From SD8 sp035528475 (GTDB lineage Archaea > Halobacteriota > Methanomicrobia > Methanomicrobiales > Methanospirillaceae), in the NCBI GenBank assembly GCA_035528475.1, contig DATKYO010000022.1:1-9724 (forward strand): a stretch of 9,724 nucleotides of DNA. Direction: 5' to 3'. How positions within the stretch are numbered: position 1 is the stretch's first letter; each line of letters starts with the position of its first letter. A program made the translations under genes and the position numbers. Below, piece by piece: positions 1 through 5,827 of this stretch. The notes beneath the pieces are model-generated. The model saw only the letters and a program-made list of their open reading frames with translations, ran no database searches and had not been told where the DNA came from.

Positions 1-792
1 CCTTCTAAGTCGCTTGGATATGGTAGCATGAGTCAGGGGCTGAAGTTTGGTGTTCACAAAGACCAGGGCATCTTCTTCAGGTTTGAAGGGATACTCCGCC
101 CGCCACGCTGCAATGTATTCGGTGGCCATAATAAGCCGGATATACCTGGGTTTGCCTGTCTTGAAATTCACATTCACTACCACGCCGTACTTATCGAAGG
201 TGAGGTCCCCCCATTTCATCACCCCGATCTCCCCGATTCGGAAACCTCCCTCATAGAGCATCATGATGATTGCCCGGTCCAGATTCTGCTTACAGGCCTT
301 CATCAGGGCAGTGATCTCTTCCGGGGTGAGGAGATCCGAAGCCACCTTGGTCATGGTGTCCTTTGGAGGTGTCTTCATTTTCAACACCTTTTTTTCGGGA
401 ACCTGTGAGTATTCGTTCTCAATCATCCACAGGTAGAACTGTTTTAGGATTCTCACCCAGTCGTGAATGGTATTTTGTTTGAATAACACCCCCCGGCTAT
501 TGGTGAAAGAATTGAGTGCTTCTTTACCTTCATATATGTCAGAAACGGTATTGGACTCAAATGGTCCGATTATTTTACGCCACCCCACCAGGGTATATGC
601 AATCTTGTTTGCTCTTCCGGTGCTGATATTGCTGCAGGATCTTTTTTCGTTAATAAATTCACGAATCAGGGCAACATCCCGTTCAGTTACGATGTTTCCA
701 TTGAGAGCTTTCTCGATTGAGTTCAAGGCATATTGTTTATCGACTTTATGAAAAGATTGAGTCTTTTGTATTGATATTTGGGGAGATTGCAT
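1..792 (-). CDS. Tyrosine recombinase/integrase, N-terminal 264 residues (C-terminus beyond the left edge)
   Basis: The reading frame is open from an ATG at 792 to base 1 and continues outside the window. Residues about 15-140 are helical and match an integrase SAM-like core-binding domain, with a Trp/Tyr-rich stretch around 112-125 (DWVRILKQFYLWMIENEY). The catalytic domain starts near 155 (LLTPEEITALM). It shows the box-I arginine, R185 in YEGGFRIGEIGVMKWGDL, and the beta-turn lysine, K211 or K214, in FKTGKPRYIRL. The His-x-x-Arg pair and the tyrosine nucleophile would lie to the left, so activity cannot be judged. An in-frame TGA two codons upstream fixes ATG 792 as the first possible ATG; no Shine-Dalgarno is seen. 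The gene points away from the 3' end of a tRNA-Thr 61 nt upstream, the usual place for an element integrase. It could also be a chromosomal XerC/D-like recombinase, but the tRNA position favours an integrated element. Confidence 0.85.
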   Translation of the reverse strand, partial: MQSPQISIQKTQSFHKVDKQYALNSIEKALNGNIVTERDVALIREFINEKRSCSNISTGRANKIAYTLVGWRKIIGPFESNTVSDIYEGKEALNSFTNSRGVLFKQNTIHDWVRILKQFYLWMIENEYSQVPEKKVLKMKTPPKDTMTKVASDLLTPEEITALMKACKQNLDRAIIMMLYEGGFRIGEIGVMKWGDLTFDKYGVVVNVNFKTGKPRYIRLIMATEYIAAWRAEYPFKPEEDALVFVNTKLQPLTHATISKRLRR

Positions 793-853
793 GAGTCAAA
801 ATAGCATTCAATTAAAGAAAAAAGTATCGTCGGATTCTAACTTTTTGTCTAAA

Positions 854-925
854 AGCCGCTGGAGGGAGTCGAACCCCCGACCTGCTGATTACGAATCAGC
901 CGCTATACCTCTAAGCCACAGCGGC
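854..925 (-). tRNA. tRNA-Thr (anticodon CGT)
   Basis: The minus strand folds into a full cloverleaf. The acceptor arms GCCGCTG and CAGCGGC pair over 7 bp. The anticodon arm GCTGA-TTCGTAA-TCAGC is perfect and gives anticodon CGT, which reads the Thr codon ACG. The T-arm GGGGG-TTCGACT-CCCTC is canonical in its loop. The discriminator base is T (complement of 854), and CCA is not encoded. No intron is visible. A T4 run follows the 3' end directly and may end transcription. The 3' half is the candidate attachment site for the integrase just downstream. Threonine tRNAs are also substrates of the t6A pathway that uses the TsaC encoded at 3459-4034. Confidence 0.95.
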
Positions 926-954
926 ACGGTATCTCATTATATCAGCGTTTGAGA

Positions 955-966
955 TTATTAATATTC
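955..966 (-). promoter_or_regulatory. Probable TATA box of tRNA-Thr
   Basis: The minus strand reads GAATATTAATAATC around here, centred about 35 nt before the tRNA 5' end at 925. An archaeal TATA box starts transcription about 25 nt downstream, which would give an 8-10 nt 5' leader. The stretch lies in the 61-bp gap between the tRNA and the DUF3467 stop codon. It is inferred from composition and distance only. Confidence 0.4.
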
Positions 967-986
967 ACAAAATGAACGATGATATT

Positions 987-1277
987 CTATGAATATCCCC
1001 TGATGGTTGTGATACTCTCACCCTGTTTGCCTTTTGACGGTTCAATTTTTCCGAATTTACTCTCAAAGTCGGCCATGGTCTTGGTGAAGACTCCAAGCAG
1101 TGTTTTGGCATGCTGAGGGGTGATGCTCACGATAGCTTTGGCCTTGGCCTGGTTGATCCCCGGGATCTGGTGCAGGAACACGAAGGTGAATTCATCATTC
1201 TTATAGGCGATTTGAATCATGTTGCTATATACCGGATCCAGGCTCTGTGGGATATTTACGGCTATTTCCTGTGCCAT
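987..1277 (-). CDS. DUF3467 domain-containing protein
   Basis: This 96-residue soluble protein matches the DUF3467 family, which is widespread in bacteria and archaea and has no assigned function. Family-like features are the N-terminal strand with Tyr-Ser-Asn (DPVYSNMIQIAYKNDEFTFVF), the central segment AKAIVSITPQHAKTLLGVF, and the helix ending in FESKFGKIEP. The SITPQHAK motif is the most telling, since family members usually read 'MSP-QHAK-LL' there. It has no signal peptide or membrane segment. No clear Shine-Dalgarno precedes the ATG; an AT-rich TTAATATG lies about 40 nt upstream and could be its TATA box. It is a single gene between tRNA-Thr and a divergent Cas4-like gene. Family assignment is from recall of the motif. 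Confidence 0.8.
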   Translation of the reverse strand: MAQEIAVNIPQSLDPVYSNMIQIAYKNDEFTFVFLHQIPGINQAKAKAIVSITPQHAKTLLGVFTKTMADFESKFGKIEPSKGKQGESITTIRGYS

Positions 1278-1723
1278 GTTGCATAATGCGACTTCAGGCC
1301 GATTAATTCTTCCGGAAATGCATATTAAGTTGCCATTTCATCCAAAGTAGTAATCATTTCATTTGCAATTCAAAGATGGACAGCCAGGGTACAGTATATT
1401 TGGCTGATCAGCGGTCGTCTGAAGGCAATTACATCCATTAACGGCGCAAATGAAAAACGGTTGGGAACTAACTGCAGGGAAAAATGGGACGATTTAAGGG
1501 CGGCATATCGGAAAAATAATTGTAAGTGGATTTGCATGCAGGGAATGCGTTGAAATATTTATAATACGGCCGGATATTGCCAGGAAAAAGGCTGGAAATT
1601 CGTTCAATTTATATTCCTGAAAATAATTCCGGCAGGGTTAACTCTCAAGTCGCAAAAACTATTCATAGAATAATCATTCCTGATCCTTAACACAGGAAGG
1701 CTCCTGATACCCACCGTTCGTTC
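1278..1723. other. 446-bp intergenic region, no gene seen
   Basis: This stretch separates the divergent DUF3467 and Cas4-like genes. Only tiny open frames without ribosome sites occur. It holds a CAGCCA/TGGCTG inverted repeat (1381-1386 and 1401-1406) that overlaps the perfect 10-bp palindrome GCTGATCAGC (1403-1412). A TGCATGCA palindrome lies near 1533 and a strong TATA box at 1558-1566. Beyond the TATA box are two copies each of CAGGAA (1581, 1693) and TTCCTG (1614, 1677), which can pair as two hairpins in the presumed leader of the Cas4-like mRNA. No tRNA or known riboswitch is recognised. Confidence 0.6.
1553..1566 (+). promoter_or_regulatory. BRE/TATA box for the Cas4-like gene
   Basis: GAAATATTTATAATA resembles an archaeal TFB element plus TATA box and is the best match in this intergenic region. 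A start of transcription about 25 nt downstream (near 1588) would give a leader of roughly 135-170 nt, long for an archaeal mRNA. This is inferred; no transcription data are available. Confidence 0.45.
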
Positions 1724-1744
1724 ATGGGTCTGCCGGTCATGAAT

Positions 1745-1750
1745 GGGGAG
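1745..1750 (+). promoter_or_regulatory. Shine-Dalgarno site that places the Cas4-like start at 1757
   Basis: GGGGAG ends 6 nt before the ATG at 1757. The two upstream in-frame ATGs (1724 and 1739) have no such site. This favours the shorter, 222-residue product. Confidence 0.55.
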
Positions 1751-1756
1751 TATGTT

Positions 1757-2425
1757 ATGCGTCCGGAATTATCCATCTCGTCGGTGGTCACTGCATCCAT
1801 ATGTCCCCTCCTTTTTTACCTGGACCATAAAGACGAGCAGATGAATTCAAGCAGGTATGAGATATGCAAACAGATCTCGTATCACCTGGGGGATCGCCTT
1901 GATACCGCTGTCATATGGGAGGAACTGAAGGCAGTACATCCCGACATGGATGATTCCAATCTCCCTTATCTGGAGCAGTGCCTGGATATGTGCAGGGATT
2001 ACAAAGGCTGGAGGTCAATCATTGAGACCGATCTGGCTGTCAAATCAAATAAATTCGGAATCTATGGTGTGGTGGATAAGGTTTTTGAAGACTCTCCACG
2101 GTTTTCCATTGTCAGATCGGTTCGAGCTCCCCCCGCAGGGATCTATGTGCAGGACCGCCTGCGGGTGTTTGGATATATACTCTGCCTTCAGGAGATGACC
2201 GGTGAAGATATACAGGGCGGAGCTGTGGAATACATCCCGAGCGGGATATCGAGGCCCTGCATCCCGCAGCCTATTGATAAACGGAGGTTTTTACGGGCCC
2301 TTGATCAAGCCCGTGAAGTTTCGAATGGAAAAATTCCAAAAAAACCTATATCGCCGCCGTGTGATAACTGCCGCGTGGCAGGGCGGTGCATACCTGGTGG
2401 GAAGAGACTTTCAGACCTGTTTTGA
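1757..2425 (+). CDS. Cas4-like (DUF83/RecB-type) Fe-S protein with degenerate nuclease motif
   Basis: This 222-residue protein has the Cas4 layout. Near the N-terminus is Cys16 (in ASICPLLFYL). Close to the C-terminus is a Cys-x2-Cys-x5-Cys cluster (Cys202, Cys205, Cys211), together the usual four [4Fe-4S] ligands. His42 and Asp107 (GVVDKVF) fit the family's His and Asp motifs. DRLRVFGYILCLQEMTG fits the Cas4 Q/Y helix. Where Cas4 nucleases carry Glu-x-Lys, this one reads IVRSVRA (118-124), with no acidic residue followed by Lys, and the helix Gln is Arg. Exonuclease activity is therefore doubtful. No cas genes or CRISPR repeats occur in the window, so it is a stand-alone member. Start 1757 is chosen for its Shine-Dalgarno; 1724 would add 11 residues. 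It is preceded by a long leader and converges on the gene at 2512. Confidence 0.75.
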   Translation: MRPELSISSVVTASICPLLFYLDHKDEQMNSSRYEICKQISYHLGDRLDTAVIWEELKAVHPDMDDSNLPYLEQCLDMCRDYKGWRSIIETDLAVKSNKFGIYGVVDKVFEDSPRFSIVRSVRAPPAGIYVQDRLRVFGYILCLQEMTGEDIQGGAVEYIPSGISRPCIPQPIDKRRFLRALDQAREVSNGKIPKKPISPPCDNCRVAGRCIPGGKRLSDLF

Positions 2426-2511
2426 TCCAACACGAATCGCCATGTGCATCCAACTCATGATACAGGAGTCTCTTCCATCCAAAAATTCAAACCGGGAAAA
2501 TTGCCGAATTA

Positions 2512-3462
2512 TCAGGCCCGGCCATCGGATTCGATGAGCGTCAGCGATCTGATAAATTCGCCTTTTGCTTCCCTCGTTGTCCCTACTACCAACCAGTATT
2601 CATCGCCGTGCTGCTCACACATTCCCCGTGCCTGGATGATCTCCCCTGCCAGGGCTTGTCCACTGTACGTGTGGGTAAAGGAAAGAACCCGGGAAATTTT
2701 CTCATGATCAACTTCATAGACAGCAGGGTTGTCATGGGATAATGATGCATCCACTACCTCCGCTTCTATAGTCACCATTCCGAGAGTGCGGCCCTTACCT
2801 GCTGGAATGGGATTTAATTTTTCATAAGGACGCGTATATAAAAGATCGAAATAGGTCCCGTCAATCTGTCCCCTGTTGCATTTTCTCTTTTCATGGAGCA
2901 TAAATTCTGAAAAGCTGATCTCAGGGTTGCGCTTACGATAAATCCTCATCCACATATCATCGTCAATGGATTCCAGTATGCCCCGGTTCGTTGCATACTG
3001 CAGGATCTTCTGGGCATGAAACCAGGTCCTCCCATAAATCACAAGGTCAATATCGGACCCGCTGTTTTCGAGTTCGCAGAGAAAAGACCCTGTGCAGCCT
3101 ATTGTTCCTCCGGGCAGGTCGAATAATTCCACCAGTTTCTTCACTGTAAAGTTTCGACGGCAGATCTTATCCAGCTCCTCTTCCGGCTTCCATACACGGG
3201 TAATATCCCGTGAGGGAATTCTCTGGATGAAATCACTGTATTCTGGTTTTTCACTGGATATTCTCTCATAAGCCTCTTCAAATTCCAGCTTATGATAATG
3301 CCTGCCATCCGGGGTTTTCCGTTCGCCTTCGGGATCGGGGATGTACCGTAAAACACATCCTGCTTTGGGAGTGTTATCATAGGTAGAGACGGCATAAATC
3401 CATCCTTCCCTGTCTGCGATGAAATCACGTAGACGTATTGGTTTCCTGACTTTTTTATTCAT
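2512..3462 (-). CDS. Archaeal nucleotidyltransferase-domain protein (COG2413-like)
   Basis: This 316-residue soluble protein holds a pol-beta-type nucleotidyltransferase core in its middle. The signature is Gly125-Ser126, then Asp137-x-Asp139 (GSDIDLVIYG), with a likely third carboxylate at Asp206 (GTYFDLLY). All three metal-binding acids are present, so catalysis is plausible. The N-terminal 110 residues (starting RLRDFIADREGWIYAVSTYD) and the C-terminal 100 residues (containing TIEAEVVDASLSHDNPAVYEV) are extra domains I do not recognise; the latter looks like a beta-barrel. It resembles the archaeal predicted nucleotidyltransferases of COG2413. The substrate is unknown. Its ATG overlaps the tsaC stop by 4 nt (ATGA), so the two are translationally coupled, and it is the last gene of the unit. 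A role in RNA or tRNA metabolism is only a guess from that neighbour. Confidence 0.8.
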   Translation of the reverse strand: MNKKVRKPIRLRDFIADREGWIYAVSTYDNTPKAGCVLRYIPDPEGERKTPDGRHYHKLEFEEAYERISSEKPEYSDFIQRIPSRDITRVWKPEEELDKICRRNFTVKKLVELFDLPGGTIGCTGSFLCELENSGSDIDLVIYGRTWFHAQKILQYATNRGILESIDDDMWMRIYRKRNPEISFSEFMLHEKRKCNRGQIDGTYFDLLYTRPYEKLNPIPAGKGRTLGMVTIEAEVVDASLSHDNPAVYEVDHEKISRVLSFTHTYSGQALAGEIIQARGMCEQHGDEYWLVVGTTREAKGEFIRSLTLIESDGRA

Positions 3463-4034
3463 TGTAAAGAATTTAAGCAGTCTTCCACTGCTTCTGCCAT
3501 AACACCGCGGCGAAGAATTGAACGTGTTTTTAAATCCACAACAGTACTTGGTGCCCCTGGAAGCCTTCCGGCATCTATGAGGAAATCATGGCGAACATGA
3601 CATTCACCTGGAGTAACCGGATCCCTTGCACCGGATATATTTGCGCTGGTGGCAGTAATTGGACAATCGAGCAACTGGATAAGCCTGATTGCAATTGGAT
3701 GCGCAGGGAACCGTATACCTATCATACCCATTCCACCCGTAAGCATATCAGGGAGTGACTTCCTGGCAGGCAGCACAACGGTCACTGGACCGGGAAGGAA
3801 CCTATCAATAAACATGGATGCATCTTCATCCACCCTGGCTACACCATGAATCATATCGATGCTGCATACGGCGATTGAAATTGGCATGGAAAGAGGTCGC
3901 CTTTTCGCCTCGTAGACCTTGATGATGGCCTCTTCGGAAAATGCGTCACCTCCCAGGCCATAAATAGTATCAGTGGGATATACTACGATCCCATCCTGTC
4001 GGATTATCTGGACTGCCTTTTCGACCGGATCCAT
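3459..4034 (-). CDS. tsaC: L-threonylcarbamoyladenylate synthase (YrdC domain, TsaC/Sua5 family)
   Basis: The family enzyme makes threonylcarbamoyl-AMP from threonine, bicarbonate and ATP. The KEOPS complex then uses it to form t6A37 in tRNAs that read ANN codons. The protein has 191 residues, a single YrdC domain without the Sua5 C-terminal extension. Signature segments are the N-terminal GIVVYPTDTIYGLGGDA (residues 15-31), the KRR (44-46) that contacts nucleotide, FLPGPVTVVLPA, the GMIGIRFPAHP strand and PITATSANISG. The ATG directly follows the stop codon of the ACT-domain gene, and the stop overlaps the next gene by 4 nt, so it is the middle gene of a tight operon. A weak AGGG lies before the start. 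The assignment is firm; whether the gene would be named tsaC or sua5 is a matter of convention. Confidence 0.95.
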   Translation of the reverse strand: MDPVEKAVQIIRQDGIVVYPTDTIYGLGGDAFSEEAIIKVYEAKRRPLSMPISIAVCSIDMIHGVARVDEDASMFIDRFLPGPVTVVLPARKSLPDMLTGGMGMIGIRFPAHPIAIRLIQLLDCPITATSANISGARDPVTPGECHVRHDFLIDAGRLPGAPSTVVDLKTRSILRRGVMAEAVEDCLNSLQ

Positions 4035-4715
4035 TTAGAATTCCCTGCCTTGTACCCGGGTTATATCGAATATTGCTTTTTCACTGACATGCATTACCGC
4101 AAAGACCCCTGCCTGAATGGGATCCGTGACAACCATATCGGCATGCTGGGGAACGCTCCCTGCCATCTTCAGGGCTATGACAGGAATTCCCACTTCCCTC
4201 ACCTTGTCCACGGCCTTTGAAATCTCGCCCCCCATCAGGGAGCCGGCCAGAACCAATATTGCTGCCCGGGGCAGTCTTATTACAGCCTCTACAGCCTGTG
4301 CCACGTTTTTTTCGCCAACAAGGGGTATCGTGTCAACAGAAATCCGTTCACCCCTTATGTTGTGACGGTCGGCCTCATTCACAGCTCCCATCGCCACCTG
4401 GGCAACCTGGGCACCACCACCAATAATGATAACCCGTGTCCCGTAAATATGGCTGAAAGGCTCAGAAGGCTGTACCTGCTTCACAGATGGCATTTTTTTG
4501 AGAGCGTCTATTAGTGCATCAAGATTTTCACATTCAGCGTATTCCATATAGAGTTCGGCCAGCCCTTTAAGGGGGCCGGAATCAAGGACCTCCTGGTGGA
4601 TCATAAGAATGTTCGTATCATGCTGTGCGACAATGGTAGAAATATCTCTTAAAACGCCTTTTTGATTTTCAGCAATGATCCGAAAGGCAAAAATGCCATT
4701 ATCCTGATCGATCAT
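4035..4715 (-). CDS. ACT domain + DUF5612 protein
   Basis: This 226-residue protein has an N-terminal ACT domain at about residues 8-80 (FRIIAENQKGVLRDISTIVA, then NILMIHQEV). ACT domains usually bind small ligands such as amino acids. A Rossmann-like C-terminal part covers about 92-226 with a glycine-rich turn, VIIIGGGAQVAQVAMGAVNE, and AAILVLAGSLMGG. This arrangement matches the methanogen ACT/DUF5612 proteins, which have no known function. The glycine turn hints at nucleotide or cofactor binding. There is no signal peptide. The ATG lies only 7 nt after the 3' end of tRNA-Gly with no Shine-Dalgarno, so the mRNA is probably released by tRNA 3' processing or starts within the tRNA gene. The stop codon abuts the tsaC start. 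Confidence 0.75.
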   Translation of the reverse strand: MIDQDNGIFAFRIIAENQKGVLRDISTIVAQHDTNILMIHQEVLDSGPLKGLAELYMEYAECENLDALIDALKKMPSVKQVQPSEPFSHIYGTRVIIIGGGAQVAQVAMGAVNEADRHNIRGERISVDTIPLVGEKNVAQAVEAVIRLPRAAILVLAGSLMGGEISKAVDKVREVGIPVIALKMAGSVPQHADMVVTDPIQAGVFAVMHVSEKAIFDITRVQGREF

Positions 4716-4722
4716 ATGAGAA

Positions 4723-4793
4723 TGCGATAGCCGGGGATCGAACCCGGGTTAGAGGCTTGGGAAGCCACTGTCCTGCCGCTAGACTACTATCGC
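4723..4793 (-). tRNA. tRNA-Gly (anticodon CCC)
   Basis: The minus strand folds as a tRNA. The acceptor GCGATAG pairs with CTATCGC, the D-arm is GTC...GAC, and the T-arm CCGGG-TTCGATC-CCCGG is perfect. The anticodon loop TTCCCAA gives CCC, reading the Gly codon GGG. The discriminator is A; CCA is not encoded. The anticodon stem GTGGC/GCCTC has one T-T mismatch at its second pair. The gene stands at the head of the unit that continues into the ACT, tsaC and nucleotidyltransferase genes. A 6-bp inverted repeat (ATTGAA/TTCAAT, 4811-4826) lies in its promoter zone. Confidence 0.93.
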
Positions 4794-4862
4794 CCATTTA
4801 CCACTACATTATTGAAGGCATTCAATCATAATTGTTTTCGTTCATTGCTGAAATAAAAGCAA

Positions 4863-5789
4863 TTATTCCGGAGGTCTTTCCACTGATTTGGCTGAATGAA
4901 TTTCCCGGATCATTTCCCGGTGATATGCAAGCATCATATCGCTCAGCACCCCAAACATGAATATCTGGAATCCTACCACGATGAGAAGCACGGTGAAGAT
5001 GGTCAGCGGAAGATGCTCAATTCGCTTAAACCATTCTGTGAGAATATATATTCCGATAGCAATACCCGCAAGTGTAATGATAATGCCAATTAAACCGAAA
5101 TAGAACAGGGGATTGCTTATTTTTGCAAGCTTGTAAATCGTTGTGGTGATCTTTAACCCGTCATGAAACGGGTTGAGCTTTGTTGGTGTGCCTTCCCTCT
5201 CCTTATAGGAGATAGCCACAGTTCCAATCTTTTGTCGTCTCCGTGCAGATTCTGCTGATATTTCGGTTTCGATACCGAAACCTGTCTCTTTTAAGTTCAT
5301 GGCAAGTATTGAATCCCTGTTAAAAGCCCGGTAGCCTGACAAAATATCATTCAGGTATTGTCCATGAGCGACCTTGAATAACCGGTTTAATACCTGGTTT
5401 CCGAAAAAATTCAGTCTTGAAAACGCTTTCCTGTTCTCTTCTGTCAGCCTGTCGCCGATGACATGATCGCACCCTTTGGAAAGTTTATCAAGCAGCTTGT
5501 CTGCATCGGCCGGCGAATATGTTCCGTCGCCATCTATAAGAAGGATATATGGTTCTTCGATCTTCTGAAAGGCTTCGATCATGGCATTGCCTTTTCCTTT
5601 CTGGGACTGCAAAACAACCCGGGCTCCGGCTTTCTCAGAAATTTTACGTGTTTCATCCGTACTATGGCCATCGATAACAAGGATGTGGGAAAAACCCCTG
5701 TCCATAAAATCCTTGATTAATCCGCCAATTGTCGGGGCCTCGTTAAGTGTGGGAATGAGGACGCAGACTTTGTCCTTCTCAATACTCAT
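4863..5789 (-). CDS. aglJ: Dolichyl-phosphate hexosyltransferase AglJ (S-layer N-glycosylation)
   Basis: AglJ is the GT2-family enzyme that adds the first sugar to dolichyl phosphate in archaeal protein N-glycosylation, acting at the cytoplasmic face of the membrane. This 308-residue protein has the GT-A fold: VCVLIPTLNEAPTIGGLI at 8-25, VIDGHSTDETR at 38-48, and the metal-binding Asp86-Gly-Asp88 motif (LLIDGDGTYSPAD). Further family stretches are DHVIGDRL, DILSGYRAF and GFGIETEI. Two membrane helices follow (about 229-251 and 262-284), separated by EWFKRIEHL, and a short basic tail. Order and motifs match Haloferax AglJ from memory. The gene is divergent from the DUF99 gene with 38 nt between starts. 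No other glycosylation gene is in the window. A weak hairpin with T-rich loop (4844-4863) overlaps the stop and may aid termination. Confidence 0.88.
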   Translation of the reverse strand: MSIEKDKVCVLIPTLNEAPTIGGLIKDFMDRGFSHILVIDGHSTDETRKISEKAGARVVLQSQKGKGNAMIEAFQKIEEPYILLIDGDGTYSPADADKLLDKLSKGCDHVIGDRLTEENRKAFSRLNFFGNQVLNRLFKVAHGQYLNDILSGYRAFNRDSILAMNLKETGFGIETEISAESARRRQKIGTVAISYKEREGTPTKLNPFHDGLKITTTIYKLAKISNPLFYFGLIGIIITLAGIAIGIYILTEWFKRIEHLPLTIFTVLLIVVGFQIFMFGVLSDMMLAYHREMIREIHSAKSVERPPE

Positions 5790-5795
5790 TGGGAT

Positions 5796-5808
5796 ACTAT
5801 TTTTAATC
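5796..5808 (+). promoter_or_regulatory. TATA-like box of the DUF99 gene
   Basis: ACTATTTTTAATC is centred about 25 nt before the ATG at 5828, with no Shine-Dalgarno between, as expected for a leaderless archaeal mRNA. It sits in the 38-bp gap shared with the divergent aglJ, so the two promoters must nearly overlap. Confidence 0.4.
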
Positions 5809-5827
5809 TATCCTCATAAGTCCTTCC

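Noticed and set aside
28..751. Plus-strand frames of 126 and 94 residues
   Set aside because: They lie opposite the integrase, whose minus-strand translation shows clear recombinase motifs.
1376..1441. 21-residue plus-strand frame over the palindromes
   Set aside because: No Shine-Dalgarno or family match; this length is expected by chance.
1450..1497. 15-residue plus-strand frame starting MKNGW
   Set aside because: Too short, with no ribosome site and no conserved feature.
2202..2707. Plus-strand frames of 111 and 87 residues
   Set aside because: They are out-of-frame or antisense shadows of the Cas4-like and nucleotidyltransferase genes.
4811..4826. Inverted repeat ATTGAA/TTCAAT as an operator of tRNA-Gly
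   Set aside because: Six base pairs of AT-rich sequence is weak evidence and tRNA genes are rarely regulated this way; noted only under the tRNA.
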